A stretch of 64,000 nt of DNA from Photobacterium leiognathi (GTDB taxonomy: Bacteria; Pseudomonadota; Gammaproteobacteria; Enterobacterales; Vibrionaceae): positions 248,001-312,000 of the forward strand of contig NZ_CP131599.1 of the NCBI RefSeq assembly GCF_030685535.1, given 5' to 3'. Shown in pieces: positions 30,743 through 40,742 of the stretch. Numbering within the stretch: position 1 is the first letter of the stretch; every line of letters starts with the position of its first letter. Under the pieces are notes generated by a model. The model was given only the letters and a program-made list of their open reading frames with translations, had not been told where the DNA came from and did no database searches. The translations under genes were made by a program, and so were the position numbers.

Positions 30743-32854
30743 TTATTTATTCAATGCGTTGGCGATGTCACGCCAGTCTGCAATTTTGAAGTTTTGATTT
30801 TGATCGTCATACGAGGCATCAACGTTATAGCCATCTTGAACAAGGAATAATCCTTTCGGGAAACGATCACTAATAGTGGCAGAAACAGCATGAATACCAT
30901 CGGTTTCACTTGCACCATCTAAGCCATTATCATCATCGGCGGTGAGTGCAAAGCTGCCTTTGTATTGGTAGTTATTATCAAGATCGTAAACAGCATAAGT
31001 GTGGTTACCTTGGCTTGATACAATCAGTTCATTCACCGTACCATCGTTGTAAATTGTTAGCCCTTCTGCGTCTGCAACAATCTGTTTGCCATCTATTTCA
31101 ATAATGAACTTTCCGTCAGTTGAACCTGCTTCATCTGCGGTAAATGCCCAAATCCCCGCATCTTCTTCACCGACATAGAGAGTATCGGAGGTCGGGTCAA
31201 CGACACATCCTTCAGGTTGGCTACTTACTTGCAGTTTACGCACAAGTGCACCTTCAATGCCATTATCCGTAATATCTAAGCGCCATTGTTCAATGTTGCC
31301 ACTCTTACCGTTAATGAACACATAGTTAGCGCCAGTAGATGATTGATAGGTACATAAACCGTACACTTCATTAAGCTCGGAGCGTAGTTGAGCCACTTCG
31401 TTGTGAGCATTATCACCAATAGCATTAAGCGCTACGATTGGTTCATTACCATCTGTAGCAGCTTGAATTTTGTATAGGGCAATAGTATTAAATTCACGGT
31501 TGCTGGCAGCCGCAAGAGAATAAGTTGCGCCACTTGGTGTCGTTACAGCTTGGATGATATCGACATTGTTTGGCTCTCCTTCATCAAGGTATTGCAGCTC
31601 TTTACCATCAAGATCGTAAGCGACCAGTCCACCTTGTTTATTGGTACCAATAATCAAGCTTTTGTTAGGTTCTGCTTCGTTTAACCAAAATGCAGGATCA
31701 TCTGCCGCATCACCATCATCATCGACAGGTGCTGTTTCGCCAACGACTTTCACCAAAGCAATACCCGTTGCTGCAAGGTTAGCTGAACTAAGTGTTTCAT
31801 TAATTGGAGATTGAGCAAAAGAAGGGGCACTATTTAAGGTGCTATAACTTAGTTTTTCATACACTGGCTTATCGGCTTCTGAGTTACCGACCCAAATCCC
31901 GTTATTGGCTACAGCAAGAGATTTAATCTCATCGACACCGTCTAGTTGGATGTTTGCTTTCAACGACCAGTCATCACGGTTATATAGCATCATACCTTTA
32001 CCTTCATCACCCATAACGAGGTAGCCTTTACCGTCAGAAAGGTAGAGTAAATCTAATGCTTCAATTTCTTGCAAATTACCTAAAGGCGCAATGCTATCAA
32101 CAATTTGACGAGAGTTTATATCTTCTGGATCGGCGCCGTATGCCCAAATACCTAAGTCTTGCTCTGCGATATACAGCGTAGACGTTTCATCATCCACAAT
32201 ACATGCGCTGAGTTCACCGCCTACTTCCAGTTCACGAACCGCGATAGGCAACGCATTATCGTCAGCTAAAACACTTTTGATTTCACCATCTTGGTATTTC
32301 AGCTTGTATTGCACCGCCACCCCATCATCAGTCACGCCCGTTAAGAGCAATGCACCGTTAGTGGTGTTTTTATGTAAACAGACACCTTCAGCGGCATAAT
32401 CTGCTGTAAGCGTGCCAATATCATTAAGAACAACACCGTCTTTATTGCTCACGCTATAAAAACCGATGCTGTTATCTTCTGGTAAAGCAACGGCGAGTAA
32501 ATCAATACTGTCACCGTTATCGGCTTTAATACCGTAGCGTATATCTGCGCCAGTGACTTCAATGTTTTCTAAGCGTTCAACTTCATCGCCTGCTGGGTTA
32601 TAGACCGCCAACCCATCACCTTCTAAGGTGACAAAAAGTAAGCTCTTTGTTTCATCTTCACTATTTAGCCAGTAAGCCCCATCACCAATATCGTCATAAC
32701 TTGTTTTTGCTGTTGTTGATGTAGCGAGTGATTCGGTTTCTACCACATCAGACTTTGGTATTTCTGTTTCAACATAAACGGTTTCAGTTTTATCGCTATT
32801 ACATCCTGTTAGCAGTGATAAAGCGATGATTGAGCTTAATAATGAACGACGCAT
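30743..32854 (-). CDS. Two-domain beta-propeller phytase-like lipoprotein
   Basis: 703 residues. The signal ends with lipobox LTGC (Cys18), so the protein is likely outer-membrane anchored. Two phytase-like propeller domains follow: a degenerate one (about 45-350: DIGDGAYWLNSED, SLLFVTLEGDGLAVY) and a more canonical one (about 365-700: DDAADDPAFWLNEAEPNKSLIIGTNKQGGLVAYDLDGK, GEPNNVDI). The DPAxW and NKQGGL motifs are typical of Ca2+-dependent beta-propeller phytases (PhyH-type dual-domain enzymes), which release phosphate from inositol phosphates. It is monocistronic. The first domain probably does not catalyse efficiently. Confidence 0.88.
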   Translation of the reverse strand: MRRSLLSSIIALSLLTGCNSDKTETVYVETEIPKSDVVETESLATSTTAKTSYDDIGDGAYWLNSEDETKSLLFVTLEGDGLAVYNPAGDEVERLENIEVTGADIRYGIKADNGDSIDLLAVALPEDNSIGFYSVSNKDGVVLNDIGTLTADYAAEGVCLHKNTTNGALLLTGVTDDGVAVQYKLKYQDGEIKSVLADDNALPIAVRELEVGGELSACIVDDETSTLYIAEQDLGIWAYGADPEDINSRQIVDSIAPLGNLQEIEALDLLYLSDGKGYLVMGDEGKGMMLYNRDDWSLKANIQLDGVDEIKSLAVANNGIWVGNSEADKPVYEKLSYSTLNSAPSFAQSPINETLSSANLAATGIALVKVVGETAPVDDDGDAADDPAFWLNEAEPNKSLIIGTNKQGGLVAYDLDGKELQYLDEGEPNNVDIIQAVTTPSGATYSLAAASNREFNTIALYKIQAATDGNEPIVALNAIGDNAHNEVAQLRSELNEVYGLCTYQSSTGANYVFINGKSGNIEQWRLDITDNGIEGALVRKLQVSSQPEGCVVDPTSDTLYVGEEDAGIWAFTADEAGSTDGKFIIEIDGKQIVADAEGLTIYNDGTVNELIVSSQGNHTYAVYDLDNNYQYKGSFALTADDDNGLDGASETDGIHAVSATISDRFPKGLFLVQDGYNVDASYDDQNQNFKIADWRDIANALNK

Positions 32855-33113
32855 TTTTCCTCTCCATGTGTGTAAGTCAGGAGGGAAGCTAAGCCAGTAC
32901 TATTACAAAAAAGTGACTGTTAATTTTCTTTATTGATTAATATCAATGCTTTAGGTGTATTTGTGTTAAGGCGTGAGCTGTTTGGACTAGAAGCAATATC
33001 AGGCTACTTCTCAATATTAATATCAATAGGCTGTCATATTTGTATGGGAGGATAGATCACTTGAGCTTTTCGGACTTTTCTCATTACAACAATTAAAATA
33101 GATATTGATTACT

Positions 33114-34085
33114 ATGCATACCTTCACAATAAGATCCTTTTTTACCCGTTTTAATTATCAGTTATTTGATGTGCTTTATGGTATACGTGCGCACTATCGG
33201 TGGCTTGTTTTATTAGTTTTAGCGTTACTGAGTCTGATTGTGTTTAATATTACAAACGGCACGATTAAGAGCCATGAGCAAGTTAATTGGTTAGATGTTG
33301 TAGGGGAGGGCTCGTCGGCAATCATGGTATTCGTGTGGCTGGTGGTGATTCTATCCACTCGATCACCAGGGAAAATTACCAACTATTTTGCGATGGGGTT
33401 TACCTGTATTTTTTTAGCGTTAACCCAAGACGTTATTGATGAGTTTATTCGTTTAAAAAATTACACCATGATTGGAAATACCATGGAGTACATGATCCTT
33501 GGGCTTGCTATCGTAACTTATGCATTTTGCTTGTGGCGTAAAGAGCTTACGGTGGTAAAAAATTATTTGATGCAACGTCAACAGTTAAATGCGCGAACGC
33601 CGCTCCATCCTGAAAATTATCGCCTCCCAGAGCTGAGTTATTTACACAGAGCACTGACAGCGCAATACACAGAGTCTACCAAACAAAATGATAGTTATTT
33701 GATAGCGATTAACTTACAAAACAGTTATCAACTTTTACCTCAACTTTCACCTCAAGAAGCAGAAAGACTAAGAGTCTCGATCTCTGAATTGTTGTTAATT
33801 GCATCTCGCCATAATGATTTAGTGTGCCAAGTTGCAGGGCATCACTACCTTATTTTACTGGACGGCTTAAATAAGAAAGATGCAGTAATATATACCCGCT
33901 ATGTTGAGCAGTTACTCAGCACTTACCAATTTTATTTAGATTCTAATATTAATATTGAGATGCAATGGCAAATAGCTATTGTTGAAGTAAAACAGTCCAC
34001 TTACTCATTACAGTCATTATATAAACAGATAGATGAAGCGATAAACCTTTCAACTAAACCTCAAGTTTATAAAGGTAGCGCATGA
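33114..34085 (+). CDS. Membrane protein with a degenerate GGDEF-like domain
   Basis: 323 residues from the ATG at 33114; a TTG at 33105 is possible. Four hydrophobic spans (about 30-150) precede a cytoplasmic domain (from about 180) with the predicted fold of GGDEF proteins, but the active-site loop reads CQVAGHHYLILLDG, so the catalytic GGEEF is lost and no cyclic-di-GMP synthesis is expected. It overlaps the AraC-type gene by four bases, so the two are translationally coupled; it may sense a signal for that regulator. Confidence 0.65.
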   Translation: MHTFTIRSFFTRFNYQLFDVLYGIRAHYRWLVLLVLALLSLIVFNITNGTIKSHEQVNWLDVVGEGSSAIMVFVWLVVILSTRSPGKITNYFAMGFTCIFLALTQDVIDEFIRLKNYTMIGNTMEYMILGLAIVTYAFCLWRKELTVVKNYLMQRQQLNARTPLHPENYRLPELSYLHRALTAQYTESTKQNDSYLIAINLQNSYQLLPQLSPQEAERLRVSISELLLIASRHNDLVCQVAGHHYLILLDGLNKKDAVIYTRYVEQLLSTYQFYLDSNINIEMQWQIAIVEVKQSTYSLQSLYKQIDEAINLSTKPQVYKGSA

Positions 34086-35101
34086 AAGGGCATCATGCAG
34101 TGATGGCACCATGGTTGGAATGCCACGATAAAACAATTCCTGCAAGGCAACACATTGCGTTATTACTGGATTTACTCAGTAGCCGTGGTGTTAACATGCA
34201 CTACGTATTACGGCATACAGGGATTTTTTATGATGATTTAATTGCGCGGGATTTACAGGTAAGCCCCGTACAATTCTCTCGTTTAATTAGTAATGTAGCG
34301 AAGTTAGAGCAGTTTCCTGAATTGAGCTTTCTGCTTGGTCAGCAATTGATCCCGAGTGTATTTCCTACTACTAGCCATATATTGATCCATGCCCCGACTG
34401 TAAACACCTTGATGAATAATATAGCGCTTTACTCTGAGAGCTATTTCCCTTTATCTAAACTCACCACACAATTTGATGATTCGGGCGTTTATGTTTTCGT
34501 CGAAGATCCTTATGGGATTGAGGCTTCATTGAGCTCCCGAGATCGTATTACTTATTTTCGTTGGCTAACAGAGTATGTATTTACTTCGGTTATATCCCTA
34601 GTTAATTGGCGAGCTGATACCAAATTATCTTGGTCTGTTATGGTGGATTGGTTATGCCCACAATGGCAAGAGCATTATCATATGTATTGGGGAAAGGTAA
34701 ATTTTAATCAACCGATGATTGCCCTGCATTTACCCAAGCAGTATCTAGATGTAACTTTGAAAGATAGCTCTTCAACGTTGTATAAAGTGGCACGAAAGAT
34801 CACACCTATCCCAAGTTGTGGTTTATTAAGTCATATTCGAAATGTGTTTCGTCAAAACCTTGTTCAAGTGCCTTCGTTAAATGAGCTATCTGAAATGATG
34901 TTAATGAGTCCTGCGACTCTAAAACGTCGATTAAAAGCACATAATCATACTTACCGTTCATTATTGGGCGAGGTTAACCAGCAGCATGCGTTATATTTAC
35001 AACAGATAAAGCAATGGGATGATCACCAGATCGCTCAAGAAATGCAATTTTTTGATGTAAGCAATTATCGCCGTGCAATTCGGCGTTGGAAGACAAGTTA
35101 A
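34082..35101 (+). CDS. AraC-family transcriptional regulator (OruR-like)
   Basis: 339 residues. The N-terminal two thirds match the arabinose_bd (PF12625) ligand domain of OruR/ArgR-type regulators (GVNMHYVLRHTGIFYDDLIARDLQVSPVQFSRLI). The C-terminal 90 residues hold two helix-turn-helix units: LNELSEMMLMSPATLKRRLKAH and HQIAQEMQFFDVSNYRRAIRRW. The second lacks the usual FxxxFK ending but keeps the pattern. It binds DNA as an activator or repressor; targets are unknown. Coupled to the membrane gene upstream. Confidence 0.8.
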   Translation: MKGHHAVMAPWLECHDKTIPARQHIALLLDLLSSRGVNMHYVLRHTGIFYDDLIARDLQVSPVQFSRLISNVAKLEQFPELSFLLGQQLIPSVFPTTSHILIHAPTVNTLMNNIALYSESYFPLSKLTTQFDDSGVYVFVEDPYGIEASLSSRDRITYFRWLTEYVFTSVISLVNWRADTKLSWSVMVDWLCPQWQEHYHMYWGKVNFNQPMIALHLPKQYLDVTLKDSSSTLYKVARKITPIPSCGLLSHIRNVFRQNLVQVPSLNELSEMMLMSPATLKRRLKAHNHTYRSLLGEVNQQHALYLQQIKQWDDHQIAQEMQFFDVSNYRRAIRRWKTS

Positions 35102-35405
35102 ACAATCAATTTATATATAATGCTTAATAATATAGATGACGGTGTATGACTTTCACGACCAAGTAAATATAAGCATTTATCAATAATCACCAATATTGGT
35201 AATTAAGATTTCATTAGCAATTGAAATAATCATTTTAAAAAGTGAGTTTGTTTTTTATAAATTAAATATCTTTTTGATATCCAATTAAAAAATAAAACAG
35301 AGAAAAGTTAGCTCTTATTTAATGCTCTTATATTTAATGATAATAAATCGTCACTAATTAATTAATACTGCTTCTCTTAGATATATTCGAACTATTAAAA
35401 ATAAA
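35102..35405. other. AT-rich intergenic region before the zinc transporter operon
   Basis: About 300 bases, very AT-rich, with no gene that I can support. It ends at the Zur site. Confidence 0.35.
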
Positions 35406-35425
35406 GAAATGTTATAACATAACAA
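35406..35425. promoter_or_regulatory. Zur-box operator of the znu operon
   Basis: GAAATGTTATAACATAACA closely matches the gammaproteobacterial Zur site (GAAATGTTATAnTATAACA). It lies 50 bases before the znuA start and overlaps the probable -10 (TTATAA). Zn-bound Zur should repress the operon when zinc is plentiful. A perfect hairpin, AATCCTGAGTG-ATT-CACTCAGGATT, follows at 35424-35448 in the mRNA leader. Confidence 0.8.
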
Positions 35426-35475
35426 TCCTGAGTGATTCACTCAGGATTAATAATGTCATGATTAGGAATAGATCG

Positions 35476-36366
35476 ATGAAAAAGAAGTCTTCATTTGTAG
35501 CATTGATGACAACGCTGTGCGTCTTGTTTTCAGTATCAAAAGCAATGGCTGCAGAAGCGCCAATTGATGTAACGGTAAGTATTGCCCCACAAAAGTATTT
35601 TGTTAAAGAAATTGGCGGTAATAACGTTGATGTCAATGTAATGGTACCAGCAGGAGCTGAGCCAGATGATTACGAGCCAACACCAAACCAAGTTGTATTA
35701 CTTAACAAGAGTAAGCTTTACTTTTCTATCGGTGTGCCATTTGAAAAAAGCTGGTTAAACAAATTTAAAAGCTCAGCAAAAGATCTAACGATTGTTGATA
35801 CCCAGCAAGGTATTGAGCGTATGCCAATGGCTTATAATGACGATGGTGAGCGTATTCCTGCAACATCAGGCATTAAAGACCCACACATTTGGTTATCACC
35901 AGCACTTGTGCGCATTCAAGCAATGAACATTCGTGATGCATTAATTAAGGTTGATCCTCAGCATCAGCAAGAATATCGCGAAAATTACCTGAAGTTCTCT
36001 AAAAAGATCAATCAAATTGATGATGCTCTCATTGCTATTACGGCGAAGATCCCAGCAGCACACAATCAATTCATGACTTATCATCCAGCGTGGGGTTACT
36101 TCGCGACAGATTACGGCTTACGTCAGCTTCCTATCCAAGATGAAGGTAAAGAAGCCAGTGCTCAACGTCTAAAATCACTGATTGATACAGCAAAGAAACA
36201 GCACATTAAAGTTATCTTTATTGAGCCGCAATTCTCGAAAGAACAAGCAAAAGTTATTGCTAATGCAATTGGCGGCAAAGTGGTAGCAATTAACCCACTT
36301 GCAGAAGATTGGGGTAATAACTTGCTAACTGTTGCGAACGCGTTTGAATCTAACGTGAATCACTAA
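35476..36366 (+). CDS. znuA: Zinc ABC transporter, periplasmic binding protein
   Basis: 296 residues from the ATG at 35476. The signal peptide ends at AMAAEA. It is a cluster A-I metal-binding protein: VTVSIAPQKYFVKEIGG at the start, VMVPAGAEPDDYEPTPNQ with the usual D/E replacing a His, then ligand His in DPHIWLSP and YHPAWGYFA, and IFIEPQFSKEQAK. It lacks the long His-rich loop of E. coli ZnuA. It delivers Zn (possibly Mn) to the membrane complex. First gene of a three-gene operon controlled by Zur. Confidence 0.88.
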   Translation: MKKKSSFVALMTTLCVLFSVSKAMAAEAPIDVTVSIAPQKYFVKEIGGNNVDVNVMVPAGAEPDDYEPTPNQVVLLNKSKLYFSIGVPFEKSWLNKFKSSAKDLTIVDTQQGIERMPMAYNDDGERIPATSGIKDPHIWLSPALVRIQAMNIRDALIKVDPQHQQEYRENYLKFSKKINQIDDALIAITAKIPAAHNQFMTYHPAWGYFATDYGLRQLPIQDEGKEASAQRLKSLIDTAKKQHIKVIFIEPQFSKEQAKVIANAIGGKVVAINPLAEDWGNNLLTVANAFESNVNH

Positions 36367-36376
36367 GAGTTAATAA

Positions 36377-37135
36377 ATGAAAAAGATTGTAGATGTACAG
36401 AATGTCAGTTTTGCTTATAAGAACCATCAAGCATTAATTGACATAAACTTCGAGCTTTACGAAGGTCAACGTTGTGCATTACTTGGACCCAATGGCGGTG
36501 GTAAAACGACATTAGTCAAACTACTACTGGGTATATTATCGGGTTATCAGGGCAATCTAGCACTGTTTGGCGACCATCCCGGTCGCCATCCAGCGCTTAT
36601 TGGGTATGTTCCTCAACAATATAAATTGAATCCAATATTACCTGTCACCGTAAAAGATGTTGTATTAATGGGGGCAAATGCTGCGCAGCTAAAAGATAAG
36701 AAATTGCTGTCAGCCTTATTAACCCAAGCATTACAACAAATGCATATCGAGCATATAGAAAATACGCTGTTTAAAGATCTTTCAGGCGGACAGCGTCAAC
36801 GTGTGTTAGTAGCTAGAGCGTTAATTGCTCAACCTAAGCTATTAATACTTGATGAGCCAACCAGTAATGTTGATCCAAGCATGACGGCACAATTTTTTGC
36901 CTTGCTATCAGCGCTGCCCAAAGATGTTGCGGTATTGGTGGTAAGTCATGACATGAGTATTTTAGAGTATCAGATTGATGTGATTTTAGGGCTAAACCAA
37001 ACCATGAAAGTGCAGCAGAGTAAGGCATTAACGTCTGATATGTTGCAACACTTATACGGCGTGAACAGCCATTTTATTAAAGATCTTGTTCAGTCAACCA
37101 CATCCAATAACGAACCAAGTCCTGCTTTAGTATGA
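36377..37135 (+). CDS. znuC: Zinc ABC transporter, ATP-binding protein
   Basis: 252 residues with Walker A (GPNGGGKTT, about residue 37), Q-loop (YVPQQYKLNP), ABC signature LSGGQRQRV, Walker B (LLILDEPTS) and the switch His (VVSHD). It powers the metal importer from the cytoplasmic side. Only ten bases separate it from znuA, and its stop overlaps the start of the permease by four bases. Confidence 0.9.
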   Translation: MKKIVDVQNVSFAYKNHQALIDINFELYEGQRCALLGPNGGGKTTLVKLLLGILSGYQGNLALFGDHPGRHPALIGYVPQQYKLNPILPVTVKDVVLMGANAAQLKDKKLLSALLTQALQQMHIEHIENTLFKDLSGGQRQRVLVARALIAQPKLLILDEPTSNVDPSMTAQFFALLSALPKDVAVLVVSHDMSILEYQIDVILGLNQTMKVQQSKALTSDMLQHLYGVNSHFIKDLVQSTTSNNEPSPALV

Positions 37136-37965
37136 TTGAGCTCTTACAATATAACTTTATTCAACATGCATTAATTGCAGCAGTGCTTGTTAGCATTGTT
37201 GCAAGCATTATTGGCGTATTAGTCGTAACCAATCGATTAGTCTTTCTCTCTGGTGGTATTGTTCACACGGCATACGGTGGTGTGGGGTTAGCTTTCTATG
37301 CAGGTACAGCGGTAATGCCAACAACCTTGGTATTTACTTCTATTAATGCTTTGTTATTAGGGGCGCTAAGTCAGCGTAAACTAGAGCAGTTAGATATTTT
37401 TATCGGTCTGATTTGGTCGTTAGGCATGGCAATCGGCATCATCTTAATGGCGTTAACACCGGGATATGGCGCAGACTTAAGCAGTTACCTGTTTGGTAGT
37501 ATTCTCACCGTTCCAGTATCGACGCTATACCTAATGGGGGGCAGTGTTCTGATCATTGGTGCTTACACGATTTATAACTATCGTTCGCTAGTCTTGATGT
37601 CTTTTGATGCTGATTTTGCGCAGAGTAAAGGCGTAAAAGTAAAACGCATGTACTTATCATTATTAGTGCTGGTGGCAATTGCTAGCGTGATCTTAGTGAA
37701 AGTGGTGGGTATTGTATTGGTGATGGCGCTGCTAACTATGCCTGCGTATATGGCGGCTCAATATACAAAATCCATGTTATCCATGATGTGCCACAGTATT
37801 TTATGGTGTCTTGGCTTTACGTTAACGGGGTTGATTTTCTCTTACCAGATGAATCTACCGTCAGGGGCAACCATTGTTGTTACCGCGTCTATTTGTTTAG
37901 CGTTGCAACTGGGGCTTAGAGAAACCCTGAAATTCTTCAAAAAAGGCGCAGTTCAAGCTGCTTAA
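37132..37965 (+). CDS. znuB: Zinc ABC transporter, permease
   Basis: 277 residues with about eight spans, of the ABC-3 family that pairs with metal-binding proteins. The coupling region is visible around DADFAQSKGVKVKRMYL. It starts within the last codons of znuC (four-base overlap), so translation is coupled. The transported ion is assigned from the Zur site and the ZnuA features. Confidence 0.88.
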   Translation: MIELLQYNFIQHALIAAVLVSIVASIIGVLVVTNRLVFLSGGIVHTAYGGVGLAFYAGTAVMPTTLVFTSINALLLGALSQRKLEQLDIFIGLIWSLGMAIGIILMALTPGYGADLSSYLFGSILTVPVSTLYLMGGSVLIIGAYTIYNYRSLVLMSFDADFAQSKGVKVKRMYLSLLVLVAIASVILVKVVGIVLVMALLTMPAYMAAQYTKSMLSMMCHSILWCLGFTLTGLIFSYQMNLPSGATIVVTASICLALQLGLRETLKFFKKGAVQAA

Positions 37966-38457
37966 TGGTACAGTAAGTAGAAGCACTCCTTCTGCTTGCT
38001 GCCTCTTCTATTTAGTGACTACTCTCTTCCTGTTATTCCCACGTGACCAACACTTTTTACATCCGTTGATAGGCAGGTTTTCTGCTTTATTTCACTGAAA
38101 ATGCTACAAAATGTAACGACTAAGTATTTGTAATCAGTATTCAGCTGTTATTTTTAATTTCTTTTGGTTATTAGTCATCTGCTGATTTGATCTTCTTCGC
38201 GTCAAAAAAGTATCGTTGGTTATCAAAAAACAATATTTTTCTGAAAGCAGGTCTAAATTTTGAACGCTGTTCTATATTGGTGTCGCCAAAAAAATAACGA
38301 GTGAATGCCATAAATTTGAATAGGGAGGAATACTAGCTTCAGGGGAAGATAATAACTTTCTGTTACATCTCGAAAAGTTGAAATTATACAAGCTCCGTTA
38401 TGCTCCACGCATCTTAGGCACTCTGATTAAAGATACACGCCTATCCAATGTCGATTT
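37966..38457. other. Intergenic region before the GH18 chitinase
   Basis: About 490 bases with no reading frame or RNA that I recognise. It should contain the chitinase promoter. I looked for cyclic-di-GMP riboswitch features and saw none. Confidence 0.35.
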
Positions 38458-40656
38458 ATGAGTAATAAAATGAAAAAAACATCTCTATTTGCATTGAGTG
38501 CAGTGGCACTGTCTTGCGCAATTAGCTTTACCGCTCACGCTGGCGATGAAATGGTTAACCCAGAAGGTGGCGTTGTTGTAGGTTACTGGCATAACTGGGC
38601 TGATGGACAAGGTTATAAAATGGGTAACGCACCAGCAATGACACTAAAAGACATTAACCCAATGTATAACGTGGTTGATGTGTCTTTCATGAAAGTTTAT
38701 GACGTTGCTGCAGGGCGTATTCCTACTTTCCATTTAGATCCTGCTACAGGTCTAACAGAGCAACAATTCATCGAGCAAATCAAACAGCTTAACGATCAAG
38801 GTCGTGCAGTGCTGCTTGCGCTAGGTGGTGCAGACGCGCACGTTGAAATGAAAAAAGGCGACGAGCAAGCTTTTGCTGATGAAATCATTCGTCTAACGGA
38901 TCTATACGGTTTCGATGGTCTAGATATCGACCTAGAACAAGCAGCGATTGATGCAGCTGATAACCAAACGGTTATTCCAGCAGCCCTACGCATGGTTAAA
39001 GATCACTACCGTGCCCAAGGTAAAAACTTCCTAATTACCATGGCACCAGAATTCCCATACCTAACGGCATCTGGTAAATACATTCCTTACATCACAGGTC
39101 TTGAAGGTTACTACGACTGGATCAACAACCAAGGTGGTGACGGCGTTTACGTTGAGGGCATTGGCTGGATTGCACAAAGTAAAGATGAGCTAAAAGAAGA
39201 GTTTATCTACTACATGTCTGATTCATTGATCAACGGTACCCGTGGCTTCACTAAGATCCCACACGACAAGCTAGTATTTGGTATTCCAACCAACATCGAT
39301 GCGGCAGCAACAGGTTACGTGCAAGATCCACAAGACTTGTTTGATGCATTCAAACGCCTTGAAGCGCAATCTCAGCCACTACGTGGTGTGATGACATGGT
39401 CTATCAACTGGGATATCGGTACAAACGCTGCAGGTCAAGCGTACAACAGCAGCTTCATTAACACTTACGGCCCGTTCATTCACAGCCAAGTGCCACCTGT
39501 TGTTCAACCGGGTAAACCTGTGATCACTGGCTTAACCGATGCCCGTGTTCAACACCGTTCTAACTTTGATCCAATGGCTGGCGTAACAGCAACCGATAAA
39601 GAAGACGGCACACTAACATCGGCAATTAACGTGTCAGGCTCTGTAGATACACAACGTGTAGGCGAGTACGTACTAACTTACTCTGTATCAGATTCAGACA
39701 ACAATGAAACTGTATCACCACGTAAAGTAACCGTATTCAGCGCATTACCAACTTTATCTGGTGTAGCAAATGCAGTAGTGAAAATGGGTGAAAGCTTCGA
39801 TCCAATGGCTGGCGTATCAGCATCGGATGCAGAAGATGGTGATCTAACAGCAAACATTACAGTATCTGGCACAGTAAACACAGCAGTTGCTGGTCAATAC
39901 GAGCTTGTTTACTCAATCACAGACAGCGCAAACCAAACAGTAACAGTGAAGCGTACTGTGGTGGTTAATGATGGCTCTATCGTGTGTACTAACCCGTGGA
40001 AAGCCGATGCAACTTATGTTGAAGGTGATGTAGTAAGCCATAACGGTAAGAACTGGCAAGCTGGCTGGTGGACACAAGGTGACGAACCAGGCACAACAGG
40101 TGAGTGGGGCGTTTGGCGTGAAGCGGGCGACAGCGACTGTGGCGGCGTTGTACCACCACAACCAGAAGCGGATTTCACAGCATCTCTAGCTGGCGTAAAC
40201 AGCACGTATAAGATCACTAACGGTACAGCTACACTGAATCTGAATTACACAGCGAACAAAGCAAGCTCTGTACAGATTGATGTGATTGACGCAATGGGCT
40301 ACCCAGTAAACGGCGGTAACTTCACTGCTGACTTTACAGGTAACAGCGCAATTAAACTGGTACTTGATAACGTAGCGGAAGGTAAACACTCACTACGTAT
40401 GATTGCAGAATCAAAAGGTGAGCAAGTGGAATCTCGTCACCACTTCACACTAGAAGAGCAAGGTACGGTTGAGCCGCCAGTAACCGATGTTCCAGCTTAT
40501 GAAGCGGGTAAAGCGTACCAAGCGGGCGATCAAGTATTAGGCACAGACGGTAACGTATACCAATGTAAACCATGGCCTTACACTGGCTGGTGTGCAAGTG
40601 CTTCATACGCACCAGGTTCAAGCCAATACTGGGCTGATGCATGGGATAAGCTATAA
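38458..40656 (+). CDS. Secreted multidomain GH18 chitinase
   Basis: 732 residues. The ATG at 38467 is an equally good start, giving MKKTSLFALSAVALSCAISFTAHA as signal peptide. The GH18 catalytic domain (about 38-340) has YGFDGLDIDLE, the DxxDxDxE motif with the catalytic Glu. Two Ig-like DUF5011-type repeats follow (about 355-500, both with FDPMAGV-A-DxEDG), then one CBM5/12 chitin-binding domain (WKADATYVEGDVVSHNGKNW), a beta domain and a second CBM5/12 at the C-terminus (AYQAGDQVLGTDGNVYQCK). It hydrolyses chitin outside the cell. With the lost GH19 enzyme, this is the remaining chitinase in the window. Confidence 0.93.
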   Translation: MSNKMKKTSLFALSAVALSCAISFTAHAGDEMVNPEGGVVVGYWHNWADGQGYKMGNAPAMTLKDINPMYNVVDVSFMKVYDVAAGRIPTFHLDPATGLTEQQFIEQIKQLNDQGRAVLLALGGADAHVEMKKGDEQAFADEIIRLTDLYGFDGLDIDLEQAAIDAADNQTVIPAALRMVKDHYRAQGKNFLITMAPEFPYLTASGKYIPYITGLEGYYDWINNQGGDGVYVEGIGWIAQSKDELKEEFIYYMSDSLINGTRGFTKIPHDKLVFGIPTNIDAAATGYVQDPQDLFDAFKRLEAQSQPLRGVMTWSINWDIGTNAAGQAYNSSFINTYGPFIHSQVPPVVQPGKPVITGLTDARVQHRSNFDPMAGVTATDKEDGTLTSAINVSGSVDTQRVGEYVLTYSVSDSDNNETVSPRKVTVFSALPTLSGVANAVVKMGESFDPMAGVSASDAEDGDLTANITVSGTVNTAVAGQYELVYSITDSANQTVTVKRTVVVNDGSIVCTNPWKADATYVEGDVVSHNGKNWQAGWWTQGDEPGTTGEWGVWREAGDSDCGGVVPPQPEADFTASLAGVNSTYKITNGTATLNLNYTANKASSVQIDVIDAMGYPVNGGNFTADFTGNSAIKLVLDNVAEGKHSLRMIAESKGEQVESRHHFTLEEQGTVEPPVTDVPAYEAGKAYQAGDQVLGTDGNVYQCKPWPYTGWCASASYAPGSSQYWADAWDKL

Positions 40657-40678
40657 AGCACCATTAGCTAAATAAAAG

Positions 40679-40710
40679 AAAGCCAGCATGTTAAGTGCTG
40701 GCTTTTTTTT
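40679..40710 (+). terminator. Intrinsic terminator of the GH18 chitinase
   Basis: AAAGCCAGCA and TGCTGGCTTT with a seven-base loop and a long T-run. Confidence 0.92.
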
Positions 40711-40742
40711 ATTTGAAAGAGCTGTTTAAATAAAGGCGTATT

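Noticed and set aside
37966..38457. Cyclic-di-GMP riboswitch before the GH18 chitinase
   Set aside because: I searched by eye for the GEMM core and did not find it.
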